This document shows, one piece after another, positions 1-10,295 of a DNA stretch of 55,000 nt. The stretch spans positions 1 to 55,000 of the forward strand of contig RPFO01000076.1 of NCBI GenBank assembly GCA_009746045.1, given 5' to 3'. This stretch comes from Mesostigma viride. Lineage: Eukaryota; Streptophyta; Mesostigmatophyceae; Mesostigmatales; Mesostigmataceae. Made by a program: the position numbers and the translations under genes. The notes under the pieces were generated by a model. It saw only the letters and a list, made by a program, of their open reading frames with translations, was not told the DNA's origin and made no database searches. Each line of letters opens with the position of its first letter. The first letter of the stretch is position 1.

Positions 1-308
1 CCTCCTCCTCCCTCCCTCCCTTCCCTCCCTCCTCCCTCCCTCCCTCCCTCCTCCCTCCCCTCCCTCCTCCCTCCTCCCTCCCTCCTCCCTCCCTCCCTCC
101 CTCCCTCCCTCCCTCCCTTCCCTCCTCCCCTCCTCCCTTCCCTCCCCTCCCTCCTCCCTCCCTCCCTCCTCCTCCCTCCCTCCCTCTCCCCTCCTCCCCT
201 CCCTCCCTCCCCTCCCTCCCTCCCTCCCTCCCCTCCCTCCCTCCCTCCCTCCCTCCCTCCCTCCTCCCCCTCCTCCCCTCCCTCCCTCCCTCCCTCCCTC
301 CCTCCCTC
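1..308. repeat. C/T-rich simple repeat (CCTCC/CCCT)n
   Basis: The first 308 bases are made only of C and T, in irregular CCTCC, CCCT and CCTCCC units. The minus strand is therefore a pure purine tract with many GGG runs that could form G-quadruplex or triplex structures. The repeat runs off the window's left edge, so its full length is unknown. No coding is supported. Confidence 0.95.
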
Positions 309-594
309 ATTCATACACCCGTTCATTCATGCATGCAGCCGCTCATCATTAACACGCCTCCGTTGGGAAACTCACGGGTATGAACTATGAAACGGCGGTA
401 AGAAAGGAAGAAGGAGCCGCCTCCCCAACATGCCGCCCGGCAAAGGCAGCGATGGGCCGTCCAGGAGGGAAACACTGCGCTTTGCCTTGTACGCCGGGGT
501 GCGCAGGCGACGTGCGGGCACTGTCGCGTGTAAATTTGCCTGCCCGCCCCAGTCCTTCTCGGAACGCCTCCCCAGAGCATGCCGTCATGGTAAG

Positions 595-790
595 AGCTCT
601 TTTCGCCCGTCGCCGGAAGCTTAAACCACAAGAATACGCCGGTTAATGACCAGAAAATGGGGTTGTCGACGTTATAAACCAGTAGCTGTGGTTTTTCCCG
701 CACCCGAGCACACTCCGGACGGGGGCCAGCAAGCCCCGCCCGCAGGATAAACACCGGGCGATGTTGCTGCTCCCAAGCGAAGTCATATAG
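595..790 (-). CDS. Possible internal exon of an unrecognised gene
   Basis: On the minus strand a good splice acceptor (a pyrimidine-rich stretch ending in TTGCAG at about 791-796) is followed by an open frame starting LYDFAWEQQHRPVF and continuing through a region around LVYNVDNPIFWSLTG. The balanced residue composition is more protein-like than the overlapping frames. I do not recognise the family and could not place a convincing donor site, so the exon end is approximate. No other exon was found nearby. The remaining bases of 309-1315 show nothing else except a short duplicated motif (CACCGAATTTC with GTCAAC) at about 1218-1260. It may be a fragment of a mobile element or host gene truncated by rearrangement. 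Confidence 0.2.
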
Positions 791-1375
791 CTGCAAGAAA
801 AGACGAAAAAGCGATTAAAAGCACGACATGCAGTGTTGCCCCTGTCAGCGCTCCTATAATTCTCACTTTTTCGCGGAAGGGGCGTAAAAATCGGAAACGC
901 AAAATTAAGGGAAATCCTACGCTGGGTTTCTTTAAAATGATGTAAGGAACTGGTAGAACGTGTTCGCTTCCACCGTCAATTAGTTTGGGCAACGAGACCT
1001 TACCTTAAAGATGCACGGGTCTGGTCGGACGGCGAGCAAAAACTGCGCCAACTGCGTGCTTGTCCTCGTTCACACCCAATACAGCAGCGTTTCGCGAGTT
1101 TTTTTGTGAATAATATTTTTCCCTATGACAATGCCGTTCGAACAAGCGAAATCCGGTACACAATGGCTTCGTATTCCGTGAGCAATAAATTTTCAGCTAC
1201 CATAGCCTTGCACACCGAATTTCAGTCAACATTGCACGCGCGCACCGAATTTCGTCAACTTTCGCGCGGGAATTACCGCGGAACGCCCCGGCGCTGCGCC
1301 GGATTGATGTGATAGGTGTACATGTACAAACCCACGGTGGCTGGGCCTTACTATTACTACTACTGCCATAGTCCC

Positions 1376-2137
1376 CTAAGCTGGGGTGGCTGAGGGTGCT
1401 GGGGCAGCGGGGGTCGCTTGCCAGGGCTTGTGGCCGACGTAGATGGCCGCCCCCTTCCAGTACACCGGCTTTCCCGCCGCAGTCTGCCGGAGCTGGAGGT
1501 TAAGGTCGGCCATGAAGCTCCCGTCGCTGTTGGTGCTGCGCCACTGCCGGGTCAAGTCGTCGTCCAAGGTGTAGTGAGTCCTCTCGAGCCACTTGCGGCG
1601 TCTGAGGAACGAGATCTTGTCCACCGGATTCTCAAAGATGAGCAGCAGCGGAGGCACCCCCGCCTTACCCCGCGAGCGGGGAAGGCGGACGGCCTCCAGC
1701 TTGATCTCACCATTATGAGGCCCATGCGGCCAAGGATTTCTTTCTCAAACGCCTGTGCAAGCTTCACGGAGTTCTCACCTTCCACCAGGTCGAAGTTGTT
1801 GATGATGACGTTAAGGCTGCGCTTGTCGAGCTCGGCCTCCTCGCGGAGGTCGAGCGTCTGCTGCTTGAGCTGTGCTGCGACGGCGGAGGTGGTGGAGGTG
1901 CATGGTGTGGTGCTTCAGCATGTCCGCCCAGGTCTGGGTGGGAGGAGCATCGTCGGCAGGGCCAGTAGGTGCTGGCAGGGCGGCAATGTCCTTCACCGCC
2001 TGGCCGGGCGGTGAGGCCTGCAGTGTTTTGCAGGCACTCGATGGCGATGGCGATGGCGTACATGTCCTGGAGGCGCTCAATGTCGATGTCCCGGAGCTGG
2101 GCGGTGATGGCGTCGGTGGAGGCGGTGGGGGGGGTGG
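1376..2137 (-). pseudogene. LINE-type ORF1-like protein, 3' part (copy A), broken
   Basis: This stretch is the 3' part of a reading frame closely similar to the one at 48087-49471. It shares WADMLK, the block around DKISFLRRRKWLER, LDDDLT and the C-terminal PVYWKGAAIYVGHKPW. The arrangement of a helical coiled region, then an RRM-like block, then a basic C-terminal domain is that of ORF1 proteins of L1-type non-LTR retrotransposons, which bind their own RNA. Several frame changes break it (for example near 1550-1660 and 1760-1810). Its 5' half is replaced at 2138 by the end of LTR element A, right in the G-run where copy B has its own frameshift. A shared 3' motif (tacatgtaca, then CTAAGCTGGGG) extends similarity with copy B to about 1316. 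Family assignment is by pattern recognition, not a search. Confidence 0.6.
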
Positions 2138-2303
2138 AGTTAAAGCCCCCGACCGACTAATTAAGCAATGGCGGTCGGTCACGTTCAGCTTGGGAGAATG
2201 AGAACACAGAGAACTGCTGTCGGAGCTGGCCAACCACTGGTTTATGTCTTAGCCAGCAAAGCCTATCCGGTTAGCCGTAACCGTGGGACAGGCTAGCTGT
2301 CAG
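2138..2303 (-). repeat. Partial LTR of element A (3' side)
   Basis: About 160 bp here match 10814-10973: both start AGTTAAAGCCCCCGACCG on the plus strand and continue through TTATGTCTTAGCCAGCAAAG to GCTAGCTGTC. In minus orientation the LTR ends in AACT. The copy is cut at 2303 by the LTR of element B. On its other side it abuts the LINE ORF1 pseudogene. Confidence 0.65.
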
Positions 2304-2732
2304 AGTTGAATGCCCTTCACCGCTGGCTAGCACGCCGGCGATGGAGACGGGATTTTTGTTGTTTGGGGAACCAATTGTGGGAGGCTGAGCCCGCAGCCGC
2401 CACTGATTGCTATTGAACCCTTGCAGCTGGCCAGGCCGCAAGGAGCTCAGCGGCGCGGCGCTAACCGATAAGGCATGCTCGAGCCTCTAACCCGAGACTA
2501 CCGGTAGGCTACCCGATAGTGCATGCTCGAGCCTCTAACCCGAGACTACCGGCACTCAGCGGATCTGTGCTACCGAGGGCGACGGTTCTCTGACCGTCCC
2601 GGCGCGCACTGGCTTCCGTACCTTGCTTAGGCACCGACTAGCATCTAGACACCAATCTTTGATGCCCGCCTGACTAGGCGCCCAGGCCGGCGACTACCGG
2701 CCAGCGGATAGATGCCACTCGGGAGCACAACT
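2304..2732 (-). repeat. 3' LTR of element B
   Basis: This 429-bp copy aligns end to end with 9865-10295. Differences I saw are a few substitutions (for example CCAATT versus CCGATT) and one 2-bp indel (GACTACC versus GACTATACC). It contains an internal tandem duplication of about 50 bp around CATGCTCGAGCCTCTAACCC. The ends are AGTT and AACT in element orientation. Confidence 0.85.
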
Positions 2733-3070
2733 CCCATACTTTCTTTTTAAATAATTATCATAAATTATTTAAAGCGAGGGGCAATAGGGTAGCACTGACC
2801 CTACGTACGTTCAAGTAGAGAAACACGTAACGGCACACTGACCGTCCCCAAATCCTAAACCCCAAGGAGGGTGCCCTACGCTGGGATCTGAGCACGCCAA
2901 AAACACCCGGGCTTTGCTCCCGGCCTCCTTTTCTACTTGGGTGCAACTGCACCACATGCATCATTATTAGGCACACTGGCCGCCTGTCAGGTCTAGGGAA
3001 ATGTATTCACAGATGAAAGAAGCGCCCATTCCCATGCAAAAAGACGACAGGTCACACGGTAAAAAAAAAC

Positions 3071-6000
3071 TCATGTCATCATGAGCTGCCGCAGCAGCTT
3101 GTACTGAGGCCCCGACAGCATCGCTGGCTTGGTCAAGGCATCGGCAATATTCTCGCTCTCGGGGATCCACCGCCGCTCATCCAACACCGTGGCGGACTCG
3201 GCCAACACAAGGTAATCTAGTTTGGTGGTGGAGGCGAGCGGGTTATTCAGAAACTCAATTATTGACTTGCTATCTGTGCACAGCCGCATGCGGAGCGACA
3301 GCGCCACGCGGGCCTTATCCGCAATCCATTGCAAAAGATGCTGCACATAACACGCATGGTCGACAGCGGAAATGAACGCGCGACACTCCGCGCGATTGCT
3401 GTCTACCACTACCCGCTGATGGATGCGGCTATACCAGTCGACAATAGTGGGCTGCCCAGTGGGGCTATCAAGAAAAAAGATGGCCGCCTCCCGCGCGCGC
3501 AGCTGCGTGATGGTACGCGACTCCAGGTTCGCGTCAGAGTAAATGGTCATTGCCACCGGGCGGGTGATATCAACCCCCCACACGCGCAGGCCCGGTGACG
3601 CCAAGACTTGCGTCCGAAGATGCTGCGCTCCCATGCCCGCAAGCACGGCGTCGGGCGCACGCGCGTAGATGGACAGGTCGGGTCGCACCGTGCCCGCGAG
3701 CCACCCCAGCTGGCCGCGCAAGTGCGGTCCCGCGGACGCATCCAGCCGCTCAGGCAGCGATTGCGCGAGCTTGTCGGCGTATTCCTGCTTGGCCGCCATG
3801 TCAATGCACCAGCCAACCGGTGTGCGGTGCAAAGTGTAGGTTAGGCCACAGAAAGGGACGGGGGTGTCGGGGTCCAGCCACAACGTGCGGCTAGTGGGCA
3901 AAAGCTTGGCCACAGCGGTTATGAACTGCCGGACCCACGCCCGGGGTCCAATAAGCCGCCAGTCATCCCCATGCCATTGCATGAACGCGGGCTCGTGTGG
4001 GTTGGGTGTGTGGATGTGAAAGAGGTTGCTATCGATGCGGGAAAACACCGCCCCCATGCTAGCAAAGATGCGTTCAGCCGTCTTGCGAAAGATGATGGGG
4101 CTAGACTGCAGGCCCTCCACACCAAGGAGAAGCCGCAAGTACACACACCGCAGCTCCCCCTGCCACACCAAAGGGACCTTGACCACATACACCGTGCCAC
4201 GCCACACTTCCTCGGCCACTGCCGGGTCGCTATGGAGAAAGGCCCGCTGAAAATCTGAGCAGGCCATGGCATAGTCCAACCCCCGATCCAACAGCCCCAA
4301 GAACACCGATGTTAACACCCGGCTAGTGGTCTGCGACAGCCCGGGCGTAAACAATTCCTCCTCCGACAACTCAGACGAGCCCCTAAACTCCGTGACACAG
4401 GGCCGTACATGAAATGTGACAGGGTCAGTGGGGAGGACCTGCTTATACTTGAGCACAAACTTCAAGTTCAGCTTTACCGCCCCTTGCGGCACCTCCATCA
4501 ACTCCCCATACACCCCATACATCGCCCACTCCAGCTGCGCGCGCAAGAAAGCCGCGCGCCACTTATGGAACTTGACAGGGTCACGGCAGTCCTCCTTAAA
4601 CTGCGGATAACTAACAGGAGATTTAGTGGCGATGCTCCAGGGAAAAATGCCAAGACTGCTGGGGTGACACTTCTGCGGCTGCGTGACATCGGCTACCAGC
4701 GGCTCTGCCGTATATTCCGCCCCGCGAATGGCCCCTACTGCAGTGGCATAATCCTCAGGGTGATTAATAGCCTCGGGGGGACCCCGGCCCGTGAGGGCTG
4801 CAAGCGCTACGTGATATTGGTACAAGCCTATGCTCCCCACCCCCTCGAGGGTCACCAAGCCGGCTGACACAGAAAACCCGGGGAGGGAAACAAAAGGGTT
4901 ACCTATGAGGGTGATCCCCTTGTAACCCTCTAGCACTTGCACAGGGACATCTACCCCTAGGATGGGCATGAGCACCTGCCCAGCCACCTTATAGGCCCGC
5001 TGCCCGTCAAACCCCGCAACCTCCTTCCAACTACTGGGCAGCAAAGGGTAATAGGCCTCGGCCGCCGCCGGGCTCGTGATAGACACGCCTGCCATGGTAT
5101 CTATGGCCGCAATATGCCTAGAGGGAACATCATGAGCTTCAGTCACAACCGTGGGGCACTTATCTGGCATGACGCGGCTGACTTGTGCCGCACCCCCCGC
5201 TGCCGCCGCCTTGAGCTTGTCCGCCTTGAGCAGCTGTCGGAGGACGTGGGCCAGCTGGGAGCCCACGCCCGCGCCTGACGATGTGTCCGGCGCCGCCACG
5301 GTGGGCGCTGCTGGGGTCGCGGGGAGGGGCTGAGGTAGCGCCCCCGCGTCGACCCCGGGGACTTGCTCCGGCGCGGCGCCTGCAGGGGGGTGGGCAACAA
5401 GCGCATCATGCACAGCCACCCCAAGTGGGGTGGGTAGGACAGGTTCCAGCCGGGCCCGCTTGGCCGGCCGGCTATCCACATCCCAACCGAGCTGGCGGCT
5501 GTGCTCCTTGGCCGCCTGGACCTGGGCATCGGACGCCTTGTACCGATACACCTTATCCCACGGGATGAGATAGTCCCTATGCTCCCAGTGCACCTTCACC
5601 CGCCTATGCACCCAGTCCAAATCCACCACCATGCCTGGCCCTTGCATCTGCCCCCGCTTGCCAAAGGAATTCTCCTTGTGAAACAAGACCAACTCCCCCA
5701 GCTCCCACTCCTGCGACAAGTCAGGCTGGGTGCGGTCTAACTGCCGCCTAACCTCAGCGGTGGTAGCGAGGTGGGCCTCCCAATGGTCTGCCACGTCCGG
5801 AGGGTAAATGCCCGACTGCAGCCCCCGCGCGGTAATAAGACCTAGTCCCTGGGGCAGCTTGAAAAGCACCTGGCTGTTGTACTTGTCCATGAGCAAGCGG
5901 CACCACAGCGCGCGTTGTGCATAAGGCTGCCCCGCGGGCTTGAATCCTAACCCGCTGGCCTGCTGCTTGGCTGCCATGCCCTTTACGCTGCTGATGTGCC

Positions 6001-6805
6001 TATCAATCAGCCCCAAGTTGCCATGGTCCTGCCGCCCAGCAATAACCACCATCTCACAGCCCTCCCGCCCCACAATGCAATCAAATTGTTGGTCCAACAT
6101 GACCTCAGAAATGGGAAAGAAGTGAGACATGGCAATGCGCAGCCCCCGCCACAAGGACTCCTCTACCATGCTTGGCAGGGGCTCGATGGCTAGGAACTTG
6201 GTATAGCGATCCATCAAGACCAAATAATAGTCCCCCTCCTCCAAATGCATGACATCCCCCACTAACCTCCCCCGGTACGGGGAAGGAGTCTTAGCATGCC
6301 AGCGCCTACGCTTCTTCCTGACACTTGCGCATGCGTGGCACTCCTCTAACTCCGCCTGAGCGACCTTCAACCCCGGCGCCCCCATAAGCCGAGTCGCCCA
6401 GTCTAGCGTTTGCCCCGCCACATGACCCACCGCAAGGTGAATCTGGTGAGCAAGCATCCGCAATCCTATGGCCGTGGGGGTGGTGCCATCCCCTTCTATG
6501 CTAGGCACCTGCCCCGCCAAGCTCTCTGCATGTGCATTCCTGTCGGCAATGTGCTCTAGTGAGGCCTTACTGAGGCGGCGACCCAACTCCACGTCTACGT
6601 GAGGGGCTACCTCGGCATCTGCCGGCACTATCTCACCTGAAGGGGTGAGCTCCGGAAGGGCGTGTTCAGGCTCTATTGCGACCACGCTGGGCACGCACTC
6701 CTGATCAGCTGCAGCACTTGCACTTCCATTCTGAACCACTGACGTGGGAACATTAGGACTACAAGGCACAGCATCCTCACGCCTAGCCGACTCACCGCGA
6801 CACAC
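3071..6805 (-). CDS. Retrotransposon pol polyprotein of element B (integrase, protease-like, RT, RNase H)
   Basis: This open frame encodes 1244 residues. In order it shows: an integrase zinc-binding region (H120, H123, H128, then CHAC at 156-159); a DDE-type core with D184 (VGDVMH), D238 (VMLDQQF) and D268 (LIDRHIS), where the last position is usually E; a protease-like domain with AAIDTMAGVSI near 567-576 and ITLIGNPF near 631-638; reverse transcriptase with CSDFQRAFLHSD near 849-860 and WHGDDW near 944-949 in place of the usual YVDD; and a copia-type RNase H (IYSDAN, WYSRIHQR, LCTDSKSIIE, ENIADALTKP). RT and RNase H motifs resemble Ty1/copia, but the protease position after integrase does not. 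The real start may be further upstream, fused to or shifted from gag, because element I interrupts the junction. The frame is intact, so the enzyme part could be recent. Confidence 0.85.
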   Translation of the reverse strand: MCRGESARREDAVPCSPNVPTSVVQNGSASAAADQECVPSVVAIEPEHALPELTPSGEIVPADAEVAPHVDVELGRRLSKASLEHIADRNAHAESLAGQVPSIEGDGTTPTAIGLRMLAHQIHLAVGHVAGQTLDWATRLMGAPGLKVAQAELEECHACASVRKKRRRWHAKTPSPYRGRLVGDVMHLEEGDYYLVLMDRYTKFLAIEPLPSMVEESLWRGLRIAMSHFFPISEVMLDQQFDCIVGREGCEMVVIAGRQDHGNLGLIDRHISSVKGMAAKQQASGLGFKPAGQPYAQRALWCRLLMDKYNSQVLFKLPQGLGLITARGLQSGIYPPDVADHWEAHLATTAEVRRQLDRTQPDLSQEWELGELVLFHKENSFGKRGQMQGPGMVVDLDWVHRRVKVHWEHRDYLIPWDKVYRYKASDAQVQAAKEHSRQLGWDVDSRPAKRARLEPVLPTPLGVAVHDALVAHPPAGAAPEQVPGVDAGALPQPLPATPAAPTVAAPDTSSGAGVGSQLAHVLRQLLKADKLKAAAAGGAAQVSRVMPDKCPTVVTEAHDVPSRHIAAIDTMAGVSITSPAAAEAYYPLLPSSWKEVAGFDGQRAYKVAGQVLMPILGVDVPVQVLEGYKGITLIGNPFVSLPGFSVSAGLVTLEGVGSIGLYQYHVALAALTGRGPPEAINHPEDYATAVGAIRGAEYTAEPLVADVTQPQKCHPSSLGIFPWSIATKSPVSYPQFKEDCRDPVKFHKWRAAFLRAQLEWAMYGVYGELMEVPQGAVKLNLKFVLKYKQVLPTDPVTFHVRPCVTEFRGSSELSEEELFTPGLSQTTSRVLTSVFLGLLDRGLDYAMACSDFQRAFLHSDPAVAEEVWRGTVYVVKVPLVWQGELRCVYLRLLLGVEGLQSSPIIFRKTAERIFASMGAVFSRIDSNLFHIHTPNPHEPAFMQWHGDDWRLIGPRAWVRQFITAVAKLLPTSRTLWLDPDTPVPFCGLTYTLHRTPVGWCIDMAAKQEYADKLAQSLPERLDASAGPHLRGQLGWLAGTVRPDLSIYARAPDAVLAGMGAQHLRTQVLASPGLRVWGVDITRPVAMTIYSDANLESRTITQLRAREAAIFFLDSPTGQPTIVDWYSRIHQRVVVDSNRAECRAFISAVDHACYVQHLLQWIADKARVALSLRMRLCTDSKSIIEFLNNPLASTTKLDYLVLAESATVLDERRWIPESENIADALTKPAMLSGPQYKLLRQLMMT

Positions 6806-6826
6806 ATCACCTCTATGACGTCACTT

Positions 6827-8612
6827 GTGTCTATTTACCCAGAGGCCTCAATTGAGGCCTTTTGGCTCAATTGAGGCCTTTTTCACCAAGGTCACCTGGG
6901 GATGGTCATTTTGGCGGGAAGGACCGGTCCTATGGGTCGTCCGGCCCCAGTGGCGCGAATCTGGTATATGTGCTGAGCGTCCTGACCCATTGGGGTCGAC
7001 AGGGGTCGACGGTTACTGAAAGATATGTGAGGTGGAAAAGTACCTATTTTGGCCACTTTCGTGCAACCGGACGATGAATTTTCACGCATGCACGACCATG
7101 CCGGCCTCGAGTAAAATAGACCGTATGGCCACGTTCGTGCATCATTTCGACCAAGCGCGTTGGACAGATAAATTATCCGTGAAGCTAGCGCGACCGCTAA
7201 ATGGGTCAAAAGTCGATTTTTAAATTCGTGGGGTCGTTATTTGTGTGCTGAATGCCAGGTTAGTGAAATTCAGATGGGGCGTAGATGGCGTTGATAGTGC
7301 GCCTGCCAGCAGGCCGGTGCTTCGATATGCTGGGAAGGAGACTAGCGGAACGGCGGGGGGGGATGTTGGGGCAGCCGTGACTAAAGGGGCACTGGCTATT
7401 TTCGAGCCTTCTGGCGTGTATCCGTAGGTAGAGAAGGGGTGTTTTTAGGTAGGAAAAACTGGGTTGCGGACAGCGAGAACGCGCGCGCGCCCGGCTATGG
7501 GAGCGCTCGTACGCAAGAAGCGCTGGCCCGGGCGTTGGCAGCCGTTTTCATACGTCAAAGGACGATGCATGGAGCTACTGTCCGGCAGGAGGAGCGGCCT
7601 GCGCTGGTCCCGGATAGCTTAAAGAAGTCGAGTTTGACCAGCGTTCCTGTCGCAGCGACCTCCACTGCTCGTGTTAGTGCGCACTTCATGATGCCATGAG
7701 TCGATGCATGTGAAAGTTGACCGCATCCAGGTAGGAGAAGGTTTGTATCATCGTTTGGTTTGTAACGCTGCCAGTTTCTCAGTTGTTGTTTACCGGCACC
7801 TGGCTGGTGTCACTTCAAGGCAGGTTATTACGTTGTGCTGCACTCTGCGGCTGTGCCCCGTTGTGTAAGCGTATGTGCCCTCTGTAAGAAGCATGGTAGT
7901 TCCTGCTATGGTGCCCATGTCACAGGCCAGCCTTGGAAGGGCCCCCAAATAGGCTAGATGTCTAGATAACTGGTTATTAGAGTCCATTCATGCTTGTATA
8001 TCTTGCCATGCTGTTCATGTGCTACCTTAAGAGCATCACCTTGTTGGAAAGTATTATAACTGCGTCGGTATTGAGGCTTGGTGAGTGCGCTTATGCGCTT
8101 GGAAGGTCACAACTATCATTATAATGCATGATCATTGTGCGTGTTGATTATAGAGGCGGTGGATTCCTTGTAGTTACGTGCAATACCCATGGCAGGGTAA
8201 TGCTGCCTGCAGTGCTCCGCGACAGCCCCGTCGGAAGTGTGTGTGCGTGGTGCCTTTGGATCGAGCATGCCATGTCATGCCATGCTTACCGTGTCGTGGG
8301 GAAACCTCGTAAGGTCCGAAAGACACGTTAAAGGCAGAGGAAACTGAGTACTAGCGCCTTTTTTCTGCATCTACCTATGGTCATGTTGTGTTCATGGTGC
8401 CGCCGCAGCGACACCCTGTTTTATTAAATCATAATTAAATAGGTATTGGGCATATATGACTGATGTTAAGTGCTGGGAACCCCAAAACAATCATAATAAT
8501 GCATGACCTATCCTCATATTTGGAATAAAGTTTGTTGTCTCATTGTAATTACATGCAACACCCAATTTATAAAAAGGCCTCAATTGAGGCCTTTTTCTGG
8601 GTAGATAGACAC
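6827..8612. mobile_element. Element I: TIR element inserted between gag and pol of element B
   Basis: The two ends are inverted copies. The left end reads GTGTCTATTTACCCAG followed by AGGCCTCAATTGAGGCCT; the right end, reverse-complemented, reads GTGTCTATCTACCCAG, then AAA, then the same 18-bp sequence. AGGCCTCAATTGAGGCCT is itself a perfect palindrome and is partly duplicated again at about 6870-6883. TT occurs on both outer flanks and may be a 2-bp duplication. Inside I see no transposase-like frame, only a short internal repeat of the type TGGCCAC(T/G)TTCGTGCA at about 7052-7064 and 7126-7144. The most likely reading is a non-autonomous DNA transposon. It separates the gag zinc-knuckle frame (ending near 8613) from the pol frame (starting by 6805). 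Confidence 0.7.
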
Positions 8613-9818
8613 TTGGGCATGGCTGGCCGTGGGGCGCGGCATGTGTTGGGGTCGTGTCCAGGAAGCCAAACCGCCCAGCAGCGCCGGCACACTCGAGTCG
8701 CCTTGCCGAGGTCCAGCCGCAGCGTGCAGTTGGCCTCGGTGTGCCCCACGCCGGTGCACCGCTCGCAGACGACCTTCTCCTTGGGGACACCACCCTGCTG
8801 CTGTTGCTGCCTGCCAGCGCCGCCCTCCTGTCGAGGCTGCTTGCCCTGACCGCCTCCCGGCCCGCATTTGCTGGACGCGTTCTGGTTGTGCCGACCACCG
8901 CGAGCTCGGCGTTTGCCACCCAACATTCGCACCACGTTGTCGGCCACCGTCGTGGACAGCTGGGTAACAAGAGTGGTCAAGTCCGACAGAGAAGCTGCTG
9001 GCGGGGTCGAGGCAGGCACAGGGTTTACCTGAGCAACTGTCGGCAGCTTGTTGTTACGCCTGGGGCCGCCCCGGTCCTTGAACATCTCTCGGAGGTGCGC
9101 CATGGCTGCGTTGAACCGTTTCTGGTCGTCCGGGGTGCCCACTACCATGGAAGAAGCTAGCGCAATTTTCATGCCGAGACCGGCCTTGACATTGGCACGG
9201 CTCTCTGGCGTCAGCCCCGGCGCATCCAGAACTGCGCTGAGTAAATATTCGCTACTCATGTGCTTCAAGACACTGACCCTTGCTCCGGACCTGGGCCGCG
9301 AATCTGGCCATGTCCGAGCTGAGGTAATTGGGGTCAAGCGACAGGTTGCGCACCAGCGCCTGCCCCTCCTTTTCCTCGTCAGGAAAGCTTGAGGTGTCGA
9401 GCACCTCCTGCAGGGCCTTCACTGTGTCGGGCCAGGTCCACGCCTCTTTGCTGGCGTTGATAATGACCCCTCGCACGTCCGCATTACCCGTAGCCTCGTT
9501 GCATACCTCTGACCGGCGCAGCTTGGTGAGGAAAACTGCGTCGGACAGTTCGTTGTAGTCCTGCCGGAGCTCGCCCAGGCTGTTAATAAACTCCTCCACG
9601 GCGGACGGCGTCAGAATTTCTGGCAGCTTACTTGGCAGCTCTTCTTTCTTGAAAACTTTCCGGGCAGTTGGTGCTGACTGCTGCCCCGGAGCTGTGCTGA
9701 CCGAGCCACCAGCTGGCTCAGTCGCCACGGTGGCTGCGCCACTCCCATCCGCCGGAGTTGATGCTTGCGTTCCCTGGTCCTGGGTTGCAGCTGGCGTTCG
9801 CTCCGCGCCACGCGCCAT
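8613..9818 (-). pseudogene. Gag of element B, with one frameshift and a zinc knuckle
   Basis: The frame starts at MARGAERTPAATQ (9818), 47 bp inside the 5' LTR. Its capsid-like region includes VEEFINSLGELRQDYNEL and LSLDPNYLSSDMARFAAQ. A frame change at about 9260-9330 then moves it to the next frame, which continues SVLKHMSSEYLLSAVLDAPG. Near the C-terminus a CCHC zinc knuckle is visible (CERCTGVGHTEANC), followed by a second Cys cluster (CRRCWAVWLPGHDPNTC), after a Gly/Gln-rich basic stretch. Gag proteins form the particle and bind element RNA through such knuckles. The frame then runs into element I and stops. Without the insertion gag would meet pol within a few dozen bases in a different frame, so expression by frameshifting is possible but not shown. 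Confidence 0.7.
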
Positions 9819-9864
9819 GAGCCCAGAAAAATGGTCAACGGTAATGTTGACTGTTGTGAATACA

Positions 9865-10295
9865 AGTTGAATGCCCTTCACCGCTGGCTAGCACGCCGGC
9901 GATGGAGACGGGATTTTTGTTGTTTGGGGAACCGATTGTGGGAGGCTGAGCCCGCAGTCGCCACTGATTGCTATTGAACCCTTGCAGCTGGCCAGGCCGC
10001 AAGGAGCTCAGCGGCGCGGCGCTAACCGATAAGGCATGCTCGAGCCTCTAACCCGAGACTACCGGTAGGCTACCCGATAGTGCATGCTCGAGCCTCTAAC
10101 CCGAGACTATACCGGCACTCAGCGGATCTGTGCTACCGAGGGCGACGGTTCTCTGACCGTCCCGGCGCGCACTGGCTTCCGTACCTTGCTTAGGCACCGA
10201 CTAGCATCTAGACACCAATCTTTGATGCCCACCTGACTAGGCGCCCAGGCCGGCGACTACCGGCCAGCGGATAGATGCCACTCGGGAGCACAACT
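9865..10295 (-). repeat. 5' LTR of element B
   Basis: This 431-bp copy is nearly identical to 2304-2732. In element orientation it starts AGTTGTGCTCCCGAG and ends GGGCATTCAACT, directly followed by TGTATTCAC and then gag. It lies inside the gag-like frame of element A, which it interrupts at 10296. Confidence 0.85.

Larger units (their letters stand above)
2304..10295 (-). mobile_element. Element B: copia-related LTR retrotransposon with integrase-protease-RT order
   Basis: Two nearly identical direct repeats (2304-2732 and 9865-10295) bound gag and pol frames that both read on the minus strand. The LTR termini are AGTT...AACT. A purine-rich tract (AAAAAGAAAGTATGGG, minus strand) lies immediately inside the 3' LTR, as expected for a polypurine primer. 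The sequence just after the 5' LTR reads TGTATTCACAAC, close to the corresponding site of elements A and C. The pol is one long open frame. Gag has a frameshift, and a 1.79-kb element is inserted between gag and pol. The flanks (GGTGGC on one side, CAG/CTGTC on the other) do not give a target-site duplication, so one end has probably been rearranged. Confidence 0.85.

Noticed and set aside
4409-4867. Plus-strand frame of 152 codons within pol of element B
   Set aside because: It lies opposite the minus-strand RT and protease-RT linker region, with no independent features.
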